Numbered from the stretch's first letter, positions 9,750 to 19,116 are shown. The stretch is 64,000 nucleotides of DNA from Acetivibrio alkalicellulosi (GCA_008125075.1 VLTH01000002.1:1843451-1907450), one strand, 5' to 3'. Translations and numbers: made by a program. The notes: generated from the sequence alone by a model not told the origin.

Positions 9750-10654
9750 CCTTCATAGTTAAAAGTCCATCCATTACCAAACATTTTAGATTCTTTTTTT
9801 CTTGAATTATAACTTGCTCCTACATTTAGATCAAACCCAACCAATCTAACATTCATAGAATCTATCCTGTAAGAGAAACTACCCTCGGACGTGTTGACTC
9901 CTTTAGTAACTTCGTTTACAACGTCATTATTGAACTCTTCAATAAGCTTTTCATAAAATGGTTTTTCAGAAAAAGTAGAAATTGAAAAAATATTAATATA
10001 TTCATCATCATTACCAAAAACCGATTGTGAATTTAGCCCTATATCAATTAATTCATAAAACTCTATTGGATATCTTACTTCGAGAATATTTATTTTTGAA
10101 TTTCCAACATTATCAAAACTCACAGTCTGTAATGTCGTATCTCTTCCTGAAAGTTTAACCTTGTGGTGACCTGAAGCTGGAAAGTTTGATGCGCTTCCTC
10201 CATATTTTTGCGTAAAGCTCCCTGTAATCTCAATTGTTCCTTCGTTAAGTAATCCTGTGTGATCATATGATGAATACATAAGAAAATTTCCTGTCACTTT
10301 TATATAGTCAGACTTATTTATCATGACTAATTTACCTGTACCTGGCACACCACTTCGAGCATTACCTATGTAATAATTTCCATTTACAATCAATCGTCCG
10401 CCATTTACATTTACTGTTCCTCCACTATGATTGAAATCCCCCTCAATAGTAAGCTCATATCCGTTAAGATCGAGAGTTCCTTCCTTCATGTCAAGTCCAT
10501 TTAGTGACATATCTTCTTCTAAAACAATATTTGTGGGAACATTATGCATGTTAGATTTAGGAAATACATTTATGATTTCAAGTATAAACCTCCTCATTAA
10601 GATAACATCTGTACTGTTTATACGCCCATCACCATTTAAATCACCTGCCCACAT
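9713..10654 (-). CDS. RHS toxin N-terminal middle piece: second dockerin repeat and beta-rich domain
   Basis: The frame is continuous with the piece at 10661-11218 and is separated from it only by an in-frame TAA (10661-10663); codons GAT GAC link the stop to this ATG. It begins with a complete dockerin/F-hand repeat, GDLNGDGRINSTDVILMRRF, with calcium-binding D, N, D and D positions. Next come about 140 residues of repeating G-T-L-x-L-N-G and V-x-G-N-F strands that look like a beta-helix. The end reads MFGNGWTFNYEG, the typical RHS entry motif, and then runs out of frame into ILRIMVIMAS and a stop. The remainder of the protein continues in the next frame at 9749. It has no ribosome binding site of its own, so it is best read as part of one broken toxin gene. 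Confidence 0.8.
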   Translation of the reverse strand: MWAGDLNGDGRINSTDVILMRRFILEIINVFPKSNMHNVPTNIVLEEDMSLNGLDMKEGTLDLNGYELTIEGDFNHSGGTVNVNGGRLIVNGNYYIGNARSGVPGTGKLVMINKSDYIKVTGNFLMYSSYDHTGLLNEGTIEITGSFTQKYGGSASNFPASGHHKVKLSGRDTTLQTVSFDNVGNSKINILEVRYPIEFYELIDIGLNSQSVFGNDDEYINIFSISTFSEKPFYEKLIEEFNNDVVNEVTKGVNTSEGSFSYRIDSMNVRLVGFDLNVGASYNSRKKESKMFGNGWTFNYEGWILRIMVIMAS

Positions 10655-10660
10655 GTCATC

Positions 10661-11218
10661 TTAAACAGGAAATGTATTTATAATTTCTAATACATATCTT
10701 CTTAACAATACATAATCAATACTATTTACTCTATCATCTCCATTTAAGTCACCTATTCCATCAAAATCTACGCTCATTAAAGCTACATTTTCAGATAACT
10801 CAATACTAGTCGTATTATCATTATCTTCTTCAACTAGTTGTTCCTCTAAAACTTCGTCAACATTTTCAAAATTATTATCAGAACTATCAGGATTGTTTAT
10901 ATCATCTTCAATTTCTATTGGATTTGACATTTCTTCGTCTGGTTGACTATTTATATCCCTTACGTCACCTATGTTTGTATCAATTAAAACCTCTTCAAAA
11001 TTATCATCAGAACTATCAGAATTGTTTATATCATCTTCGATTGATATTTCTTCGTCTGGTTGACAAGTTATATTCCATTCATCCCCTATTTTTACATCCA
11101 TTTCTTGATCAGATTTAATTTGATCATACGCTGCGTTAGATACATCTAATGCCAAAAACGTATTTGATACTAAGACAACAAGCATAAATACAGCCATAAA
11201 CTTTCTCATTTTAAACAT
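10661..11218 (-). CDS. RHS toxin N-terminus: signal peptide, acidic linker and first dockerin repeat
   Basis: A Sec signal peptide (MFKMRKFMAVFMLVVLVSNT..., ending near A-L-D-V-S-N-A-A) is followed by about 110 strongly acidic, low-complexity residues with two related D-E-E-x-S ... D-D-I-N-N-x-D-S-S-D segments. The frame ends with one dockerin repeat, GDLNGDDRVNSIDYVLLRRY, and then stops at TAA. The second repeat of the pair follows in the same frame directly after that TAA. A GGGGGAT ribosome binding site precedes the ATG by 8 bases. On its own this would be a secreted half-dockerin, so a nonsense mutation or readthrough is likely. The region 11219-11448 upstream is AT-rich; I found no convincing promoter there. 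Confidence 0.8.
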   Translation of the reverse strand: MFKMRKFMAVFMLVVLVSNTFLALDVSNAAYDQIKSDQEMDVKIGDEWNITCQPDEEISIEDDINNSDSSDDNFEEVLIDTNIGDVRDINSQPDEEMSNPIEIEDDINNPDSSDNNFENVDEVLEEQLVEEDNDNTTSIELSENVALMSVDFDGIGDLNGDDRVNSIDYVLLRRYVLEIINTFPV

Positions 11219-11448
11219 TTGTAATCCCCCTAAATAAAATTAAACATGATAAAACAATTAAAATAGATACGATTTAGCTTTTTTGATATTGTACTGTTCT
11301 GTGAACTTTTTTAGATTTTAATGAATTCTCAATCAAATCAATAGTCTAATTAGCTTTTTAACCTATTATATATAGTTTTTTACATGCACAAGTTACATAT
11401 TACTAAAATTATCACTATAAGTCAACTCAAAATAACAACATTTTACTA

Positions 11449-12498
11449 TTATACTATAGCCTCAATTGATCTTTTTATAATAACTTTTATAATAGCAACT
11501 ACAGGAACTGCAACTAGCATTCCTACTATTCCAAAAAACTCTCCTGCAACCAAAACAGATAGTATTGTTGTTACAGGATGTAATCCCAATCTTCCTTCAA
11601 TTATTTTTGGTGAAATATATGCATTATCAATTTGCTGAATTATTACAACAACAATTATTGTCCAAAAAGCTTTTGTTGGAGACTCAATCAGAGCAATTGC
11701 TACAGCAGGTATAGCACCTATTACAGGTCCAAAGTATGGTATTATATTTAGTATTCCTGATAACATTCCTAAAATTAATGGATATTTTACTCCTATTACA
11801 AAAAGAGAAATGGTTATCATAGTTCCAACAATTAACGCTGTTACAATCTGACCTTGAATAAAGTTTGACAATAATCCATTTATTTCTCTAAAGCATCCTA
11901 TAACTCCATTTCTCCATTGCCTTGGAATTAAAGTAATAGCCCCTTTACTAAAACTATTAGAATCCTTTATAAGATAATAGGCTATTATCATTGCTATTAA
12001 AAGGTCAAAAGCTGCCGTGGCTAGTTTTCCAATTCCTAATAGAGTCTTCTTCAAAGTTTCCATTACCATATTTTCAGCAATATCAGTGTTTTTTTCTATT
12101 TCTTTAAATATATAATCTTTTATATCATCTGGCCATTTACTTGTCCTTATTGTGCTAACTATATTGTTGAAATAATTTCTGTACTCCATTGTAATATCAG
12201 GAAGAGTATTCATCAATTCCTTGGTGTTATTTATAAAATGAGGTACAATGAAAATTACTAATCCAACAAAAGAAGCCACTGTTATTAAATAGATAAGGAG
12301 TATAGCCCACTTTCTAGGTATTTTTTTTCTTTCTAGTCTTATAACTAAAGGCTTAAGCAAATAAGCAATAATTATAGCCATAAGTAGTGGAATTGTTATT
12401 TTAATAATCTTTATTCTAAAAGTATATACAAAATACAATATTATGAAAATCATTAATGATAATGATATATATAAGTATATTCTCTTCCTAGTTTTCAT
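11449..12498 (-). CDS. AI-2E family (YtvI/PerM-like) membrane permease
   Basis: A protein of about 349 residues with seven or eight hydrophobic segments. N-terminal pairs lie at about 8-28 and 33-50. The conserved C-terminal block reads G-I-L-N-I-I-P-Y-F-G-P-V-I-G-A-I-P, then I-I-Q-Q-I-D-N and I-S-P-K-I-I-E-G-R-L-G-L-H-P, and it ends G-I-V-G-M-L-V-A-V-P. This is the AI-2E transporter (UPF0118) signature. Members export or exchange small solutes or ions across the cytoplasmic membrane, and the substrate cannot be told from sequence. A GTG at 12504 is possible, but AGGGGT lies 8 bases before the ATG at 12498, which I prefer. It follows a small gene on the same strand with a hairpin between them. 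Confidence 0.88.
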   Translation of the reverse strand: MKTRKRIYLYISLSLMIFIILYFVYTFRIKIIKITIPLLMAIIIAYLLKPLVIRLERKKIPRKWAILLIYLITVASFVGLVIFIVPHFINNTKELMNTLPDITMEYRNYFNNIVSTIRTSKWPDDIKDYIFKEIEKNTDIAENMVMETLKKTLLGIGKLATAAFDLLIAMIIAYYLIKDSNSFSKGAITLIPRQWRNGVIGCFREINGLLSNFIQGQIVTALIVGTMITISLFVIGVKYPLILGMLSGILNIIPYFGPVIGAIPAVAIALIESPTKAFWTIIVVVIIQQIDNAYISPKIIEGRLGLHPVTTILSVLVAGEFFGIVGMLVAVPVVAIIKVIIKRSIEAIV

Positions 12499-12539
12499 TG
12501 TCACTACCCCTTTAACTTTTCCAAGACTTTAAATAATTA

Positions 12540-12561
12540 AAGACTGGATTTCTCCAGTCTT
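12540..12561 (-). terminator. Hairpin between the small glycine-rich gene and the AI-2E permease
   Basis: A perfect 9-bp stem (AAGACTGGA / TCCAGTCTT) has a 4-base loop and lies 20 bp after the stop at 12581. On the minus strand it is followed by TTAATTATTT. It probably acts as a weak terminator. Confidence 0.6.
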
Positions 12562-12580
12562 CACAAGGATTTAAGAGTAT

Positions 12581-12760
12581 TTATCGAAATAAATCGATCA
12601 CGTCTCCAATAATGGAACCGGATCTTCTCATAAGCTCAATGCCGTTCTTCTTCATTTTTTTTCTTGACTTTCCATTAATCATATCTGAGTTTGCTGCCAT
12701 GCCTACCGATGCACCTATTATACTTCCAATAATCAATCCTCTTGTAAAACCATTATTCAT
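12581..12760 (-). CDS. Small YtxH-like membrane-associated protein
   Basis: About 59 residues (MNNGFTRGLIIGSIIGASVG...). One glycine-rich hydrophobic segment (about 8-25) is followed by a basic stretch K-S-R-K-K-M-K-K and a short amphipathic end. This layout resembles small YtxH-domain or gas-vesicle-like membrane proteins, but it is too short for a firm family call. The GTG at 12769 is only 1-2 bases from the GAGGTGG ribosome binding site, so the ATG at 12760 is the better start. It lies 40 bp after the PRC-barrel gene and is probably co-transcribed with it. Confidence 0.7.
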   Translation of the reverse strand: MNNGFTRGLIIGSIIGASVGMAANSDMINGKSRKKMKKNGIELMRRSGSIIGDVIDLFR

Positions 12761-12801
12761 AAATTCCACCTCTTTTTAAAATTATTATATCCTTACTATA
12801 T

Positions 12802-13335
12802 TTAAATATCCTTAATTATACTCTTTATTCCCTTGCCTGTTTCTATCATCTCTTCAACTGCTGCTTTTTCAACTAATATACTTTCTTCTCCAAATTCTAC
12901 TTTTCCAAGTAAAGTCAAAAGACTTCTTCCTTTTACAATATCCTGAATTAATCCATCAGACACTTCTACACCTTCTACTATGCCCTTTTGGAAATCAAAT
13001 AATACATCTCTTACTACTCCAACGTCCTCTCCATACCTTGTATATATTTTAAGACCTATAACACTTCCTCTTTCTTTTATCAATGGTACATCTTTGACTT
13101 TTTTTAAATCTTTAATTACTTTTAAATTGTCAATTATAAGTGCATCTTTTCCAAGGCTTAGAACATCTTCCTTCATCACAAATTTCTTTTTAATTTGATA
13201 GCTATAGCACTCAATTTCAAAACCAGCTATTTTTTTTTCCTTAGGACAAAAGACAATATCTTTTATAATCCCTGCTTTATTCCCATTATCAGCACATATT
13301 ATTGGCAAACCTAAAACCTCACTATATCGTTCCAC
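12802..13335 (-). CDS. Protein with two PRC-barrel domains
   Basis: The 177-residue soluble protein consists of two similar beta-barrel halves. The first (about 1-75) contains L-G-L-P-I-I-C-A-D-N-G-N-K-A-G-I-I-K-D-I and F-E-I-E-C-Y. The second (about 85-165) contains R-G-S-V-I-G-L-K-I-Y-T-R-Y-G-E-D-V-G-V-V-R-D-V and V-E-G-V-E-V-S-D-G. This matches the YlmC/YmxH-like PRC-barrel family. Such proteins are often linked to sporulation or RNA metabolism in Firmicutes, but no precise role is known. The start is GTG, with AGAGGTGA five bases upstream. The 287-bp gap to the divergent gene at 13623 holds both promoters and no other feature that I can see. Confidence 0.85.
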   Translation of the reverse strand: MERYSEVLGLPIICADNGNKAGIIKDIVFCPKEKKIAGFEIECYSYQIKKKFVMKEDVLSLGKDALIIDNLKVIKDLKKVKDVPLIKERGSVIGLKIYTRYGEDVGVVRDVLFDFQKGIVEGVEVSDGLIQDIVKGRSLLTLLGKVEFGEESILVEKAAVEEMIETGKGIKSIIKDI

Positions 13336-13622
13336 TTGTCACCTCTTCTAACTTAGTCTTTTTAATGAATGTCTTATATACCATTTCCACTTATTACTTG
13401 GCTTATTTATCATTAACAAGGCTATAGTATTAGTGGAATTATATTTTCAACATTCCTAAGTTACCATGTAAATTAATCTTTTGTTTTTAAAGTAACATTT
13501 ATATTTATTATTTCAATGTTTTTTAAAAAAATACACTTCTTATAGTTTGACTAATATTACATATTCGTATAAAATTTATTCGTACAATTATTAAAAAAGA
13601 TTTTTGTGAGGCAGGTGTAAAA

Positions 13623-14984
13623 ATGTCAAGTAATGAAATTTATAACAGCAAAACTGGTGTTTTTATTTCTTCTATAATGCTACCAAAAGAAGATGTAGAT
13701 ATGAAATGTTGGTCGGTAGTAGCTTGTGACCAATATACATCCGAACCAGAATACTGGACAGAGGTTGAAAACAAAACTAACGGCAAACCTTCAACTTTTC
13801 ATTTAACTTTTCCAGAAGTGTATTTAGAAGACAATGACAGTGAAGAAAGAATAAAAAAAATAAACAATACAATGAGACAGTACATTGAAAAAAATATTTT
13901 AACTTCGCAAAATCCTTGTATGGTATTGGTAGATAGAAAAACTTCTCATGCCAGTTCAAGAAAAGGACTTATCCTTGCAGTTGACCTTGAAAAGTATGAT
14001 TACAACAAAGGATCTCAAACATTAATACGAGCTACTGAAGGTACAGTAATCGAAAGGTTACCTCCTAGAATTAAAATCAGAAAAAATGCTTCTTTAGAAA
14101 TTCCACACGTTATGATTTTAATTGATGACCCTGAAAAAACTGTAATTGAACCTCTTTATCAATTGGTTGACAAACTTGAAAAAGTATATGATTTTGAATT
14201 GATGATGTCAGGTGGTCATATTAAGGGCTATAAAATTGAAGATGAAACTATTTTATCCCAGGTTATTAAAGCACTCGAACAACTTGCAGATCCCTCTCTT
14301 TTTAAGTCAAAGTATGGTGTACAAGACGACAAAGGTGTACTTCTTTTTGCAGTAGGAGATGGAAATCACTCACTAGCTTCTGCAAAAGGACATTGGGAAA
14401 TTATTAAACAAAACTTGTCTGAAGATGAAATATCAAATCATCCAGCACGATATGCATTAGTTGAATTATCAAATGTCCATGATGAGGGAATTACTTTTGA
14501 ACCAATTCACAGAGTAGTTTTTAATATTGACCAAAATGATATTTTAGATAGTATGAGAGTATTTTTTAAAAACTCTGATATTTCTATTGTAAAACTTGAT
14601 TCATTAAAAAATGTAAATGAAAAAACCAAGGAATCATCTAGTAATAACTATCAAGCTTTTGGTTTTATTAACTCTGATGGATACGGAGTTATTCAGGTGA
14701 AAAATCCCTCACATAATATAGAAACAGGAACCCTTCAGCACTTTCTCGACGAATATTTAAAACAAAATACACAGGCAAAAATTGACTACATTCACGGTGA
14801 AGATGTTGTAACAAAACTAGGCTCAAAAAAAGGTAATATAGGTTTTTATCTCCCAACAATGAATAAACATGACCTTTTCAAAACCGTTATTATAGATGGT
14901 GTTCTTCCTAGAAAAACCTTTTCAATGGGAGAAGCTGAAGAAAAAAGATTTTACTTAGAGTGCAGAAAAATAGTAAAAGATTAA
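13623..14984 (+). CDS. DUF1015 family protein
   Basis: The 453-residue soluble protein matches the DUF1015 family. It opens with C-W-S-V-V-A-C-D-Q-Y-T-S-E-P-E-Y-W, and the central VGDGNHSLASAKGHWE block is the most conserved part of the family. Later come I-H-G-E-D-V and a C-terminal G-V-L-P-R-K-T-F-S-M-G-E-A-E-E-K-R-F-Y. The biochemical function is unknown; the family is common in anaerobes, often as a single gene. A GAGGCAGGTG ribosome binding site precedes the ATG. A possible promoter, TTGACT ... TATAAA near 13547-13573, has a short 15-base spacer. The gene is monocistronic with a hairpin after it. Confidence 0.9.
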   Translation: MSSNEIYNSKTGVFISSIMLPKEDVDMKCWSVVACDQYTSEPEYWTEVENKTNGKPSTFHLTFPEVYLEDNDSEERIKKINNTMRQYIEKNILTSQNPCMVLVDRKTSHASSRKGLILAVDLEKYDYNKGSQTLIRATEGTVIERLPPRIKIRKNASLEIPHVMILIDDPEKTVIEPLYQLVDKLEKVYDFELMMSGGHIKGYKIEDETILSQVIKALEQLADPSLFKSKYGVQDDKGVLLFAVGDGNHSLASAKGHWEIIKQNLSEDEISNHPARYALVELSNVHDEGITFEPIHRVVFNIDQNDILDSMRVFFKNSDISIVKLDSLKNVNEKTKESSSNNYQAFGFINSDGYGVIQVKNPSHNIETGTLQHFLDEYLKQNTQAKIDYIHGEDVVTKLGSKKGNIGFYLPTMNKHDLFKTVIIDGVLPRKTFSMGEAEEKRFYLECRKIVKD

Positions 14985-15016
14985 ATGTGGTTATTTTAAT
15001 TCATTTAAGGAAATAA

Positions 15017-15045
15017 TCATAGTGCACCAAAAAGGTGCACTATGA
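15017..15045 (+). terminator. Perfect hairpin after the DUF1015 gene
   Basis: A 12-bp perfect stem (TCATAGTGCACC / GGTGCACTATGA) encloses the loop AAAAA, 32 bp after the stop at 14984. There is no T-run, so it may be a weak terminator or an mRNA-stabilising element. It also argues against a translation start at 15042, which lies inside the stem. Confidence 0.6.
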
Positions 15046-15068
15046 TATTAATAAGTGAGGAAATTATA

Positions 15069-15926
15069 ATGGATCGTTTTAGATTGACAAAAAAAGTTGC
15101 AATTTTGGGTATTATTTCAAATATTTTTTTGCTGATTTTAAAACTAATTGTTGGATTTATGAGCAAAAGTCAGGCAATGATAGCAGATGGATTTAACAGT
15201 GCAGGAGATGTTTTTGCATCTGTCATTACATTTGCTGGTAATAGAATTGCCAGTAGACCTGGTGATCATGATCACCCTTATGGACACGGTAAGGCAGAAT
15301 ACATATTCTCAATGATAATAAGCTTCTCACTTTTTCCTGTTGCATATAGCATTTTTAGAAGCTCATTAGATTCCATACTTCATAGTAAGGAGTTTACATT
15401 TTCCATATACCTTGTATCTGTAGCTATAATAACAATAATTGTAAAACTTTCTTTATTCATTTACACCAATAGAGCAGGAAAAATAACAGAAAACCTTCTC
15501 ATAATTGCCAACTCTGAAGATCATCGAAATGACATTTTCGTTACTACCTCCACACTTACCAGTATTATATTTGGATACTTTGGTATCTTTTGGATAGACG
15601 GTTTTGTTGGAATTGGTATTTCTTTTTGGATTGCATATACAGGAGTAAAAATATTCATAGAATGCTATAAAGTTTTAATGGACACAGATATAGACAAGGG
15701 TCTAAAAAATGAAGTTATTAAAGCAATCGAAAGTATTCAGGGAGTTGAGCGCATTGATAATGTGACAGCAAAGCCTGTAGGTATATCATTTATAGTTATT
15801 GTAAAAGTTTCAGTACTTGGTGACAAAACAGTAGAAGCAGGGCACAGTGTTGCTGCTAAGATAAAGGAAAAACTAAAAGGGTTTAAAAATGTAAGCGATG
15901 TTATTGTACATATAAATCCTAAGTAA
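15069..15926 (+). CDS. Cation diffusion facilitator (CDF) family transporter
   Basis: About 285 residues with six membrane segments in the first 200 and a soluble C-terminal domain of about 80. CDF hallmarks are visible. A-D-G-F-N-S-A-G-D-V (helix 2) and P-Y-G-H-G-K-A-E-Y follow the metal-site pattern, and N-S-E-D-H-R-N-D supplies the H/D pair of helix 5. The cytoplasmic domain has L-M-D-T-D-I-D and ends in H-I-N-P-K. CDF proteins export divalent metals such as Zn, Mn, Fe or Co against protons; selectivity is not certain here. The ATG at 15042 lies inside the preceding hairpin, whereas the ATG at 15069 has GAGG eight bases upstream. Confidence 0.92.
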   Translation: MDRFRLTKKVAILGIISNIFLLILKLIVGFMSKSQAMIADGFNSAGDVFASVITFAGNRIASRPGDHDHPYGHGKAEYIFSMIISFSLFPVAYSIFRSSLDSILHSKEFTFSIYLVSVAIITIIVKLSLFIYTNRAGKITENLLIIANSEDHRNDIFVTTSTLTSIIFGYFGIFWIDGFVGIGISFWIAYTGVKIFIECYKVLMDTDIDKGLKNEVIKAIESIQGVERIDNVTAKPVGISFIVIVKVSVLGDKTVEAGHSVAAKIKEKLKGFKNVSDVIVHINPK

Positions 15927-15927
15927 C

Positions 15928-15985
15928 TCTAAGGGTGCATGTAGTAAATGTATTTTTCTTCACATTTACTACATGCACCCTTAGA
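15928..15985. terminator. Bidirectional terminator / perfect 24-bp palindrome between convergent genes
   Basis: TCTAAGGGTGCATGTAGTAA plus four bases (15928-15951) is the exact reverse complement of 15962-15985, with loop ATTTTTCTTC. It separates the CDF gene (+) from the RND efflux gene (-) and can end both transcripts. Its outer sequence GGGTGYATGTAGTAAATGT and loop resemble the ends of the MITE-like repeats elsewhere in the window. Confidence 0.75.
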
Positions 15986-16011
15986 ATAAGATAAAACTTT
16001 TATGTGCTTTT

Positions 16012-19000
16012 TTACAAATTCACAGCATCTTGACTATATTTAGCTTTTCCTCTAAGCTTTCTATATATATCATCAAAAAGAGTATAAATTACTGGTATAA
16101 CTAAAAGGGTAAGCATTGTTGATAATGTTAGTCCAAATATAACAACCGTTGCAAGAGGGGCCTGCATTTCTGCACCTTCACCTATGCCTAACCCAAGAGG
16201 TATCATTGCAAGGACTGTTGTTAGTGTTGTCATTAGTATTGGTCTTAGCCTTGTTGGCCCTGCTTTTATTATTGCATCATTTCTTTCCATACCACTTTTC
16301 CTTAGCTTATTTATATAGTCTATAAGCAAAATTGCATTGTTTACAACAATTCCAGCTAGCATTATTACCCCAATAAATGATGCTACATTAAATGTTCTGC
16401 CTGTAATAAAAAGCCCTAAAGCTGCCCCTGAAAATGCAAGTGGAACAGAAAACATTACAATTAAAGGTTGGGAAAGAGATTCAAATTGTGCTGCCATTAC
16501 CATATAGATAAGTAATATTGATAGCAGCAATGCCTTAGCAAGACTTGCAAATGATTCTGCAATTTGTTGATTTTCGCCACCCATTTCAATATAATAGCCA
16601 TCAGGTAAATTAATGCTGTTTAATACTCCTTGTATATCAGTGTTTACACTACCTATATCTCTTCCAAAAATATCAGCATTTACTGTAACATATCTTGTCT
16701 GGTTACTTCTATTAATTCTTATAGGGCCTTCTTCTAACTGTATTTGAACAATTTCACTAATTGGTACATTTACACCTAAGGGGCTTAAAACTTTTATATC
16801 TTTAAGGGACTGATATGTGCTATCTACCTCATCCGGAAATTTCAATCTTACATCAACCTCATTACCATCAATTCTGTAGCGTGTAGCTACCTGCCCTTGT
16901 AGAGAGGTTCTAATTGCATTTGCCACCTGCATAGTAGAAAGACCATATAATGATGCCTTACTCCTGTCAACATATACACCAGCCTCAGGTCTTCCTCTTG
17001 AAACACTAGTTTCAACTTCCCTGATTCCCTCAACATCTTTTATTATATCTTGAATTTCATATGATAATAAACCCAATTGCTCAAGGTTATCTCCATATAT
17101 TCTCAAAGAAACAGGGCTTCCTGACATAGCAGACATATTCATACCTGCATCTCTGACTGTAATATCTGCTCCTGCAATTCCTTCAACTTCTCTCCTGACC
17201 AATTCCATTACTTCATTAGTACTTTTCGAACGCTGTGAAAGTGGTACTAAAGTCACATCAATTGATGCTCTGTGTGACTGACCACCCGAAGACATCATAT
17301 CGTTTGAATTTCCTCCAACAGTAGAAAACATCATTTTAACTTCAGGAATTTCAGAAATAAAGTTTTCAAGCCTTATTACAATATTATCTGTTTCCTCTAA
17401 TAAAACTCCATCTCCCATGTTAACGCTCACGCTAAAAAGTCCCTGATCTGTGTTTGGAATAAACTCTATACCTACAACATAAATAGATATAATACTCAAT
17501 GCAAAAACCACAAAAGCTACAACTAAAGTAACCAGTCTTAACCCAAGTGCTCCCTTTAAAACCCTTCTATACACATTGTCTATGCCTTTAAAAATTCCCT
17601 CCCAGATTTCGAGTATTCTAGGTGTCCTTTTTCCTTCTTCTTTGGATATTTTAAGCATTTTAGAGCTTAGCATAGGCACAACTGTCAAAGCAACTGCAAG
17701 AGAAGCAAGTAGCGAGAAAGTAACTGTCAGAGCCATTTCTTTAAATATTTCAGCTGCTATTCCATCTGTAAAGATAATTGGGACAAATACTACTACTGTA
17801 GTTAGGGTAGCTGCAATTATGGCACCTCCAACTTCCTTAGCACCTGTCAATGCAGCTTCAAATTTGCTCTTGCCGTCCTGCCTATGTCTGTGTATATTTT
17901 CTAAAACAACAATTGCGTTGTCAACCATCATTCCAACACCTAGAGCAAGACCTCCCATGGAAATCAAATTTAGACTTGTTTCTGACATATACATAAGAAC
18001 AAACGTTGATATTACTGATACTGGAATAGCTATTGCTATTATCAGCGTGGATCTTGCACTTTTTAAAAACAGAAAAAGGATTATTATAGCAAGTAATGCA
18101 CCTAATACACCATTTTTAATTACGTCCTCAATTGACTGCTCTATATATGTTCCCTGATCAAAGGCAATCTCAATTTTAACATCCCTGTTTTCTTCTAAAA
18201 TTTTGTCAATTTCAGATTTAACAAGATTTACAACACTTACAGTATTGGCTGTAGTCTCTTTTTGAATGGATAAACCTATGCTATCCTCACCATTCATCCT
18301 GTTGAATGAAGTTTTATCCTTATAACCATCATGAATCGACGCAATATCTCTTATATATATAACATTTCCCGTTGGGAGTACTATTGGAATATTACCTATT
18401 TCACTTACAGATCTAAATTCACCTTTACTCTTTACATTAAGGTTTCTATTTCCGTATTCAACACTTCCCACAGGTAAATTCATGTTTTCCATTTGAAGTG
18501 TATTTGTAATTTGATTAATACCTAAACCATAATTATCCATTCTGGTTCTATTTAACTGAACAGTTATCTCTCTTGATATTCCTCCACTTAATGTAACAGA
18601 AGCAACTCCATCAAGCCTTTCTAATCTGTTAGCAATATTGCTCTCAACGAAATTTTTAAGAGATACCTCATCTCTGCTTTGAGATGAAACACCTATCTGA
18701 GCAATAGGCATCATATTTGGATCAATCCTTATAACCATTGGATTTGAAACTCCATCAGGTAAAAAGTCCTTCACCATGTCAATTCTTTCTCTCATATCTA
18801 GAGCAGCAAAATCCATATCTGTTCCATCATTGAATTCAACAATAACAACAGATGATCCTTCAGATGTCTGGGAGCTTACACTTTTCATATTGTTAACGGT
18901 AGATACTGCACTTTCAATAGTTCTTGTCACAAAGTTTTCTACTTCTTCCGAACCTACCCCTTCATAATTGGTCATAATAACTGCAATGGGAAGGTCCATG

Positions 19001-19116
19001 CTTGGCATAAGATCCATTGGAATATTGACAAAGGATACAGCACCTAAAACTACAATTATAAGTATAACCATTATAATGGTAACAGGTCTTTTTATAGATA
19101 ATTCTGAAATATTCAT
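16012..19116 (-). CDS. RND family efflux permease (HAE1/AcrB-like, SwrC type)
   Basis: At 1034 residues it has the usual RND length and layout: a first membrane helix at 12-31 (RPVTIIMVILIIVVLGAV), two large extracytoplasmic loops, and two blocks of membrane helices (about 335-510 and 850-1015). Helix 4 carries G-L-A-L-G-V-G-M-M-V-D-N-A-I-V, with the proton-relay Asp, and the second half has the matching G-I-V-V-N-N-A-I-L-L-I-D. Such pumps drive drugs or surfactant-like lipopeptides outward using the proton gradient; in Firmicutes the best-known relative is SwrC. It starts 4 bases after the adaptor gene stop and is in one operon with the MarR regulator and the adaptor. Confidence 0.95.
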   Translation of the reverse strand: MNISELSIKRPVTIIMVILIIVVLGAVSFVNIPMDLMPSMDLPIAVIMTNYEGVGSEEVENFVTRTIESAVSTVNNMKSVSSQTSEGSSVVIVEFNDGTDMDFAALDMRERIDMVKDFLPDGVSNPMVIRIDPNMMPIAQIGVSSQSRDEVSLKNFVESNIANRLERLDGVASVTLSGGISREITVQLNRTRMDNYGLGINQITNTLQMENMNLPVGSVEYGNRNLNVKSKGEFRSVSEIGNIPIVLPTGNVIYIRDIASIHDGYKDKTSFNRMNGEDSIGLSIQKETTANTVSVVNLVKSEIDKILEENRDVKIEIAFDQGTYIEQSIEDVIKNGVLGALLAIIILFLFLKSARSTLIIAIAIPVSVISTFVLMYMSETSLNLISMGGLALGVGMMVDNAIVVLENIHRHRQDGKSKFEAALTGAKEVGGAIIAATLTTVVVFVPIIFTDGIAAEIFKEMALTVTFSLLASLAVALTVVPMLSSKMLKISKEEGKRTPRILEIWEGIFKGIDNVYRRVLKGALGLRLVTLVVAFVVFALSIISIYVVGIEFIPNTDQGLFSVSVNMGDGVLLEETDNIVIRLENFISEIPEVKMMFSTVGGNSNDMMSSGGQSHRASIDVTLVPLSQRSKSTNEVMELVRREVEGIAGADITVRDAGMNMSAMSGSPVSLRIYGDNLEQLGLLSYEIQDIIKDVEGIREVETSVSRGRPEAGVYVDRSKASLYGLSTMQVANAIRTSLQGQVATRYRIDGNEVDVRLKFPDEVDSTYQSLKDIKVLSPLGVNVPISEIVQIQLEEGPIRINRSNQTRYVTVNADIFGRDIGSVNTDIQGVLNSINLPDGYYIEMGGENQQIAESFASLAKALLLSILLIYMVMAAQFESLSQPLIVMFSVPLAFSGAALGLFITGRTFNVASFIGVIMLAGIVVNNAILLIDYINKLRKSGMERNDAIIKAGPTRLRPILMTTLTTVLAMIPLGLGIGEGAEMQAPLATVVIFGLTLSTMLTLLVIPVIYTLFDDIYRKLRGKAKYSQDAVNL

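Noticed and set aside
9713-9760. Programmed ribosomal frameshift in the RHS gene
   Set aside because: No slippery heptamer or clear downstream stimulator was seen; a mutation or sequence error is simpler.
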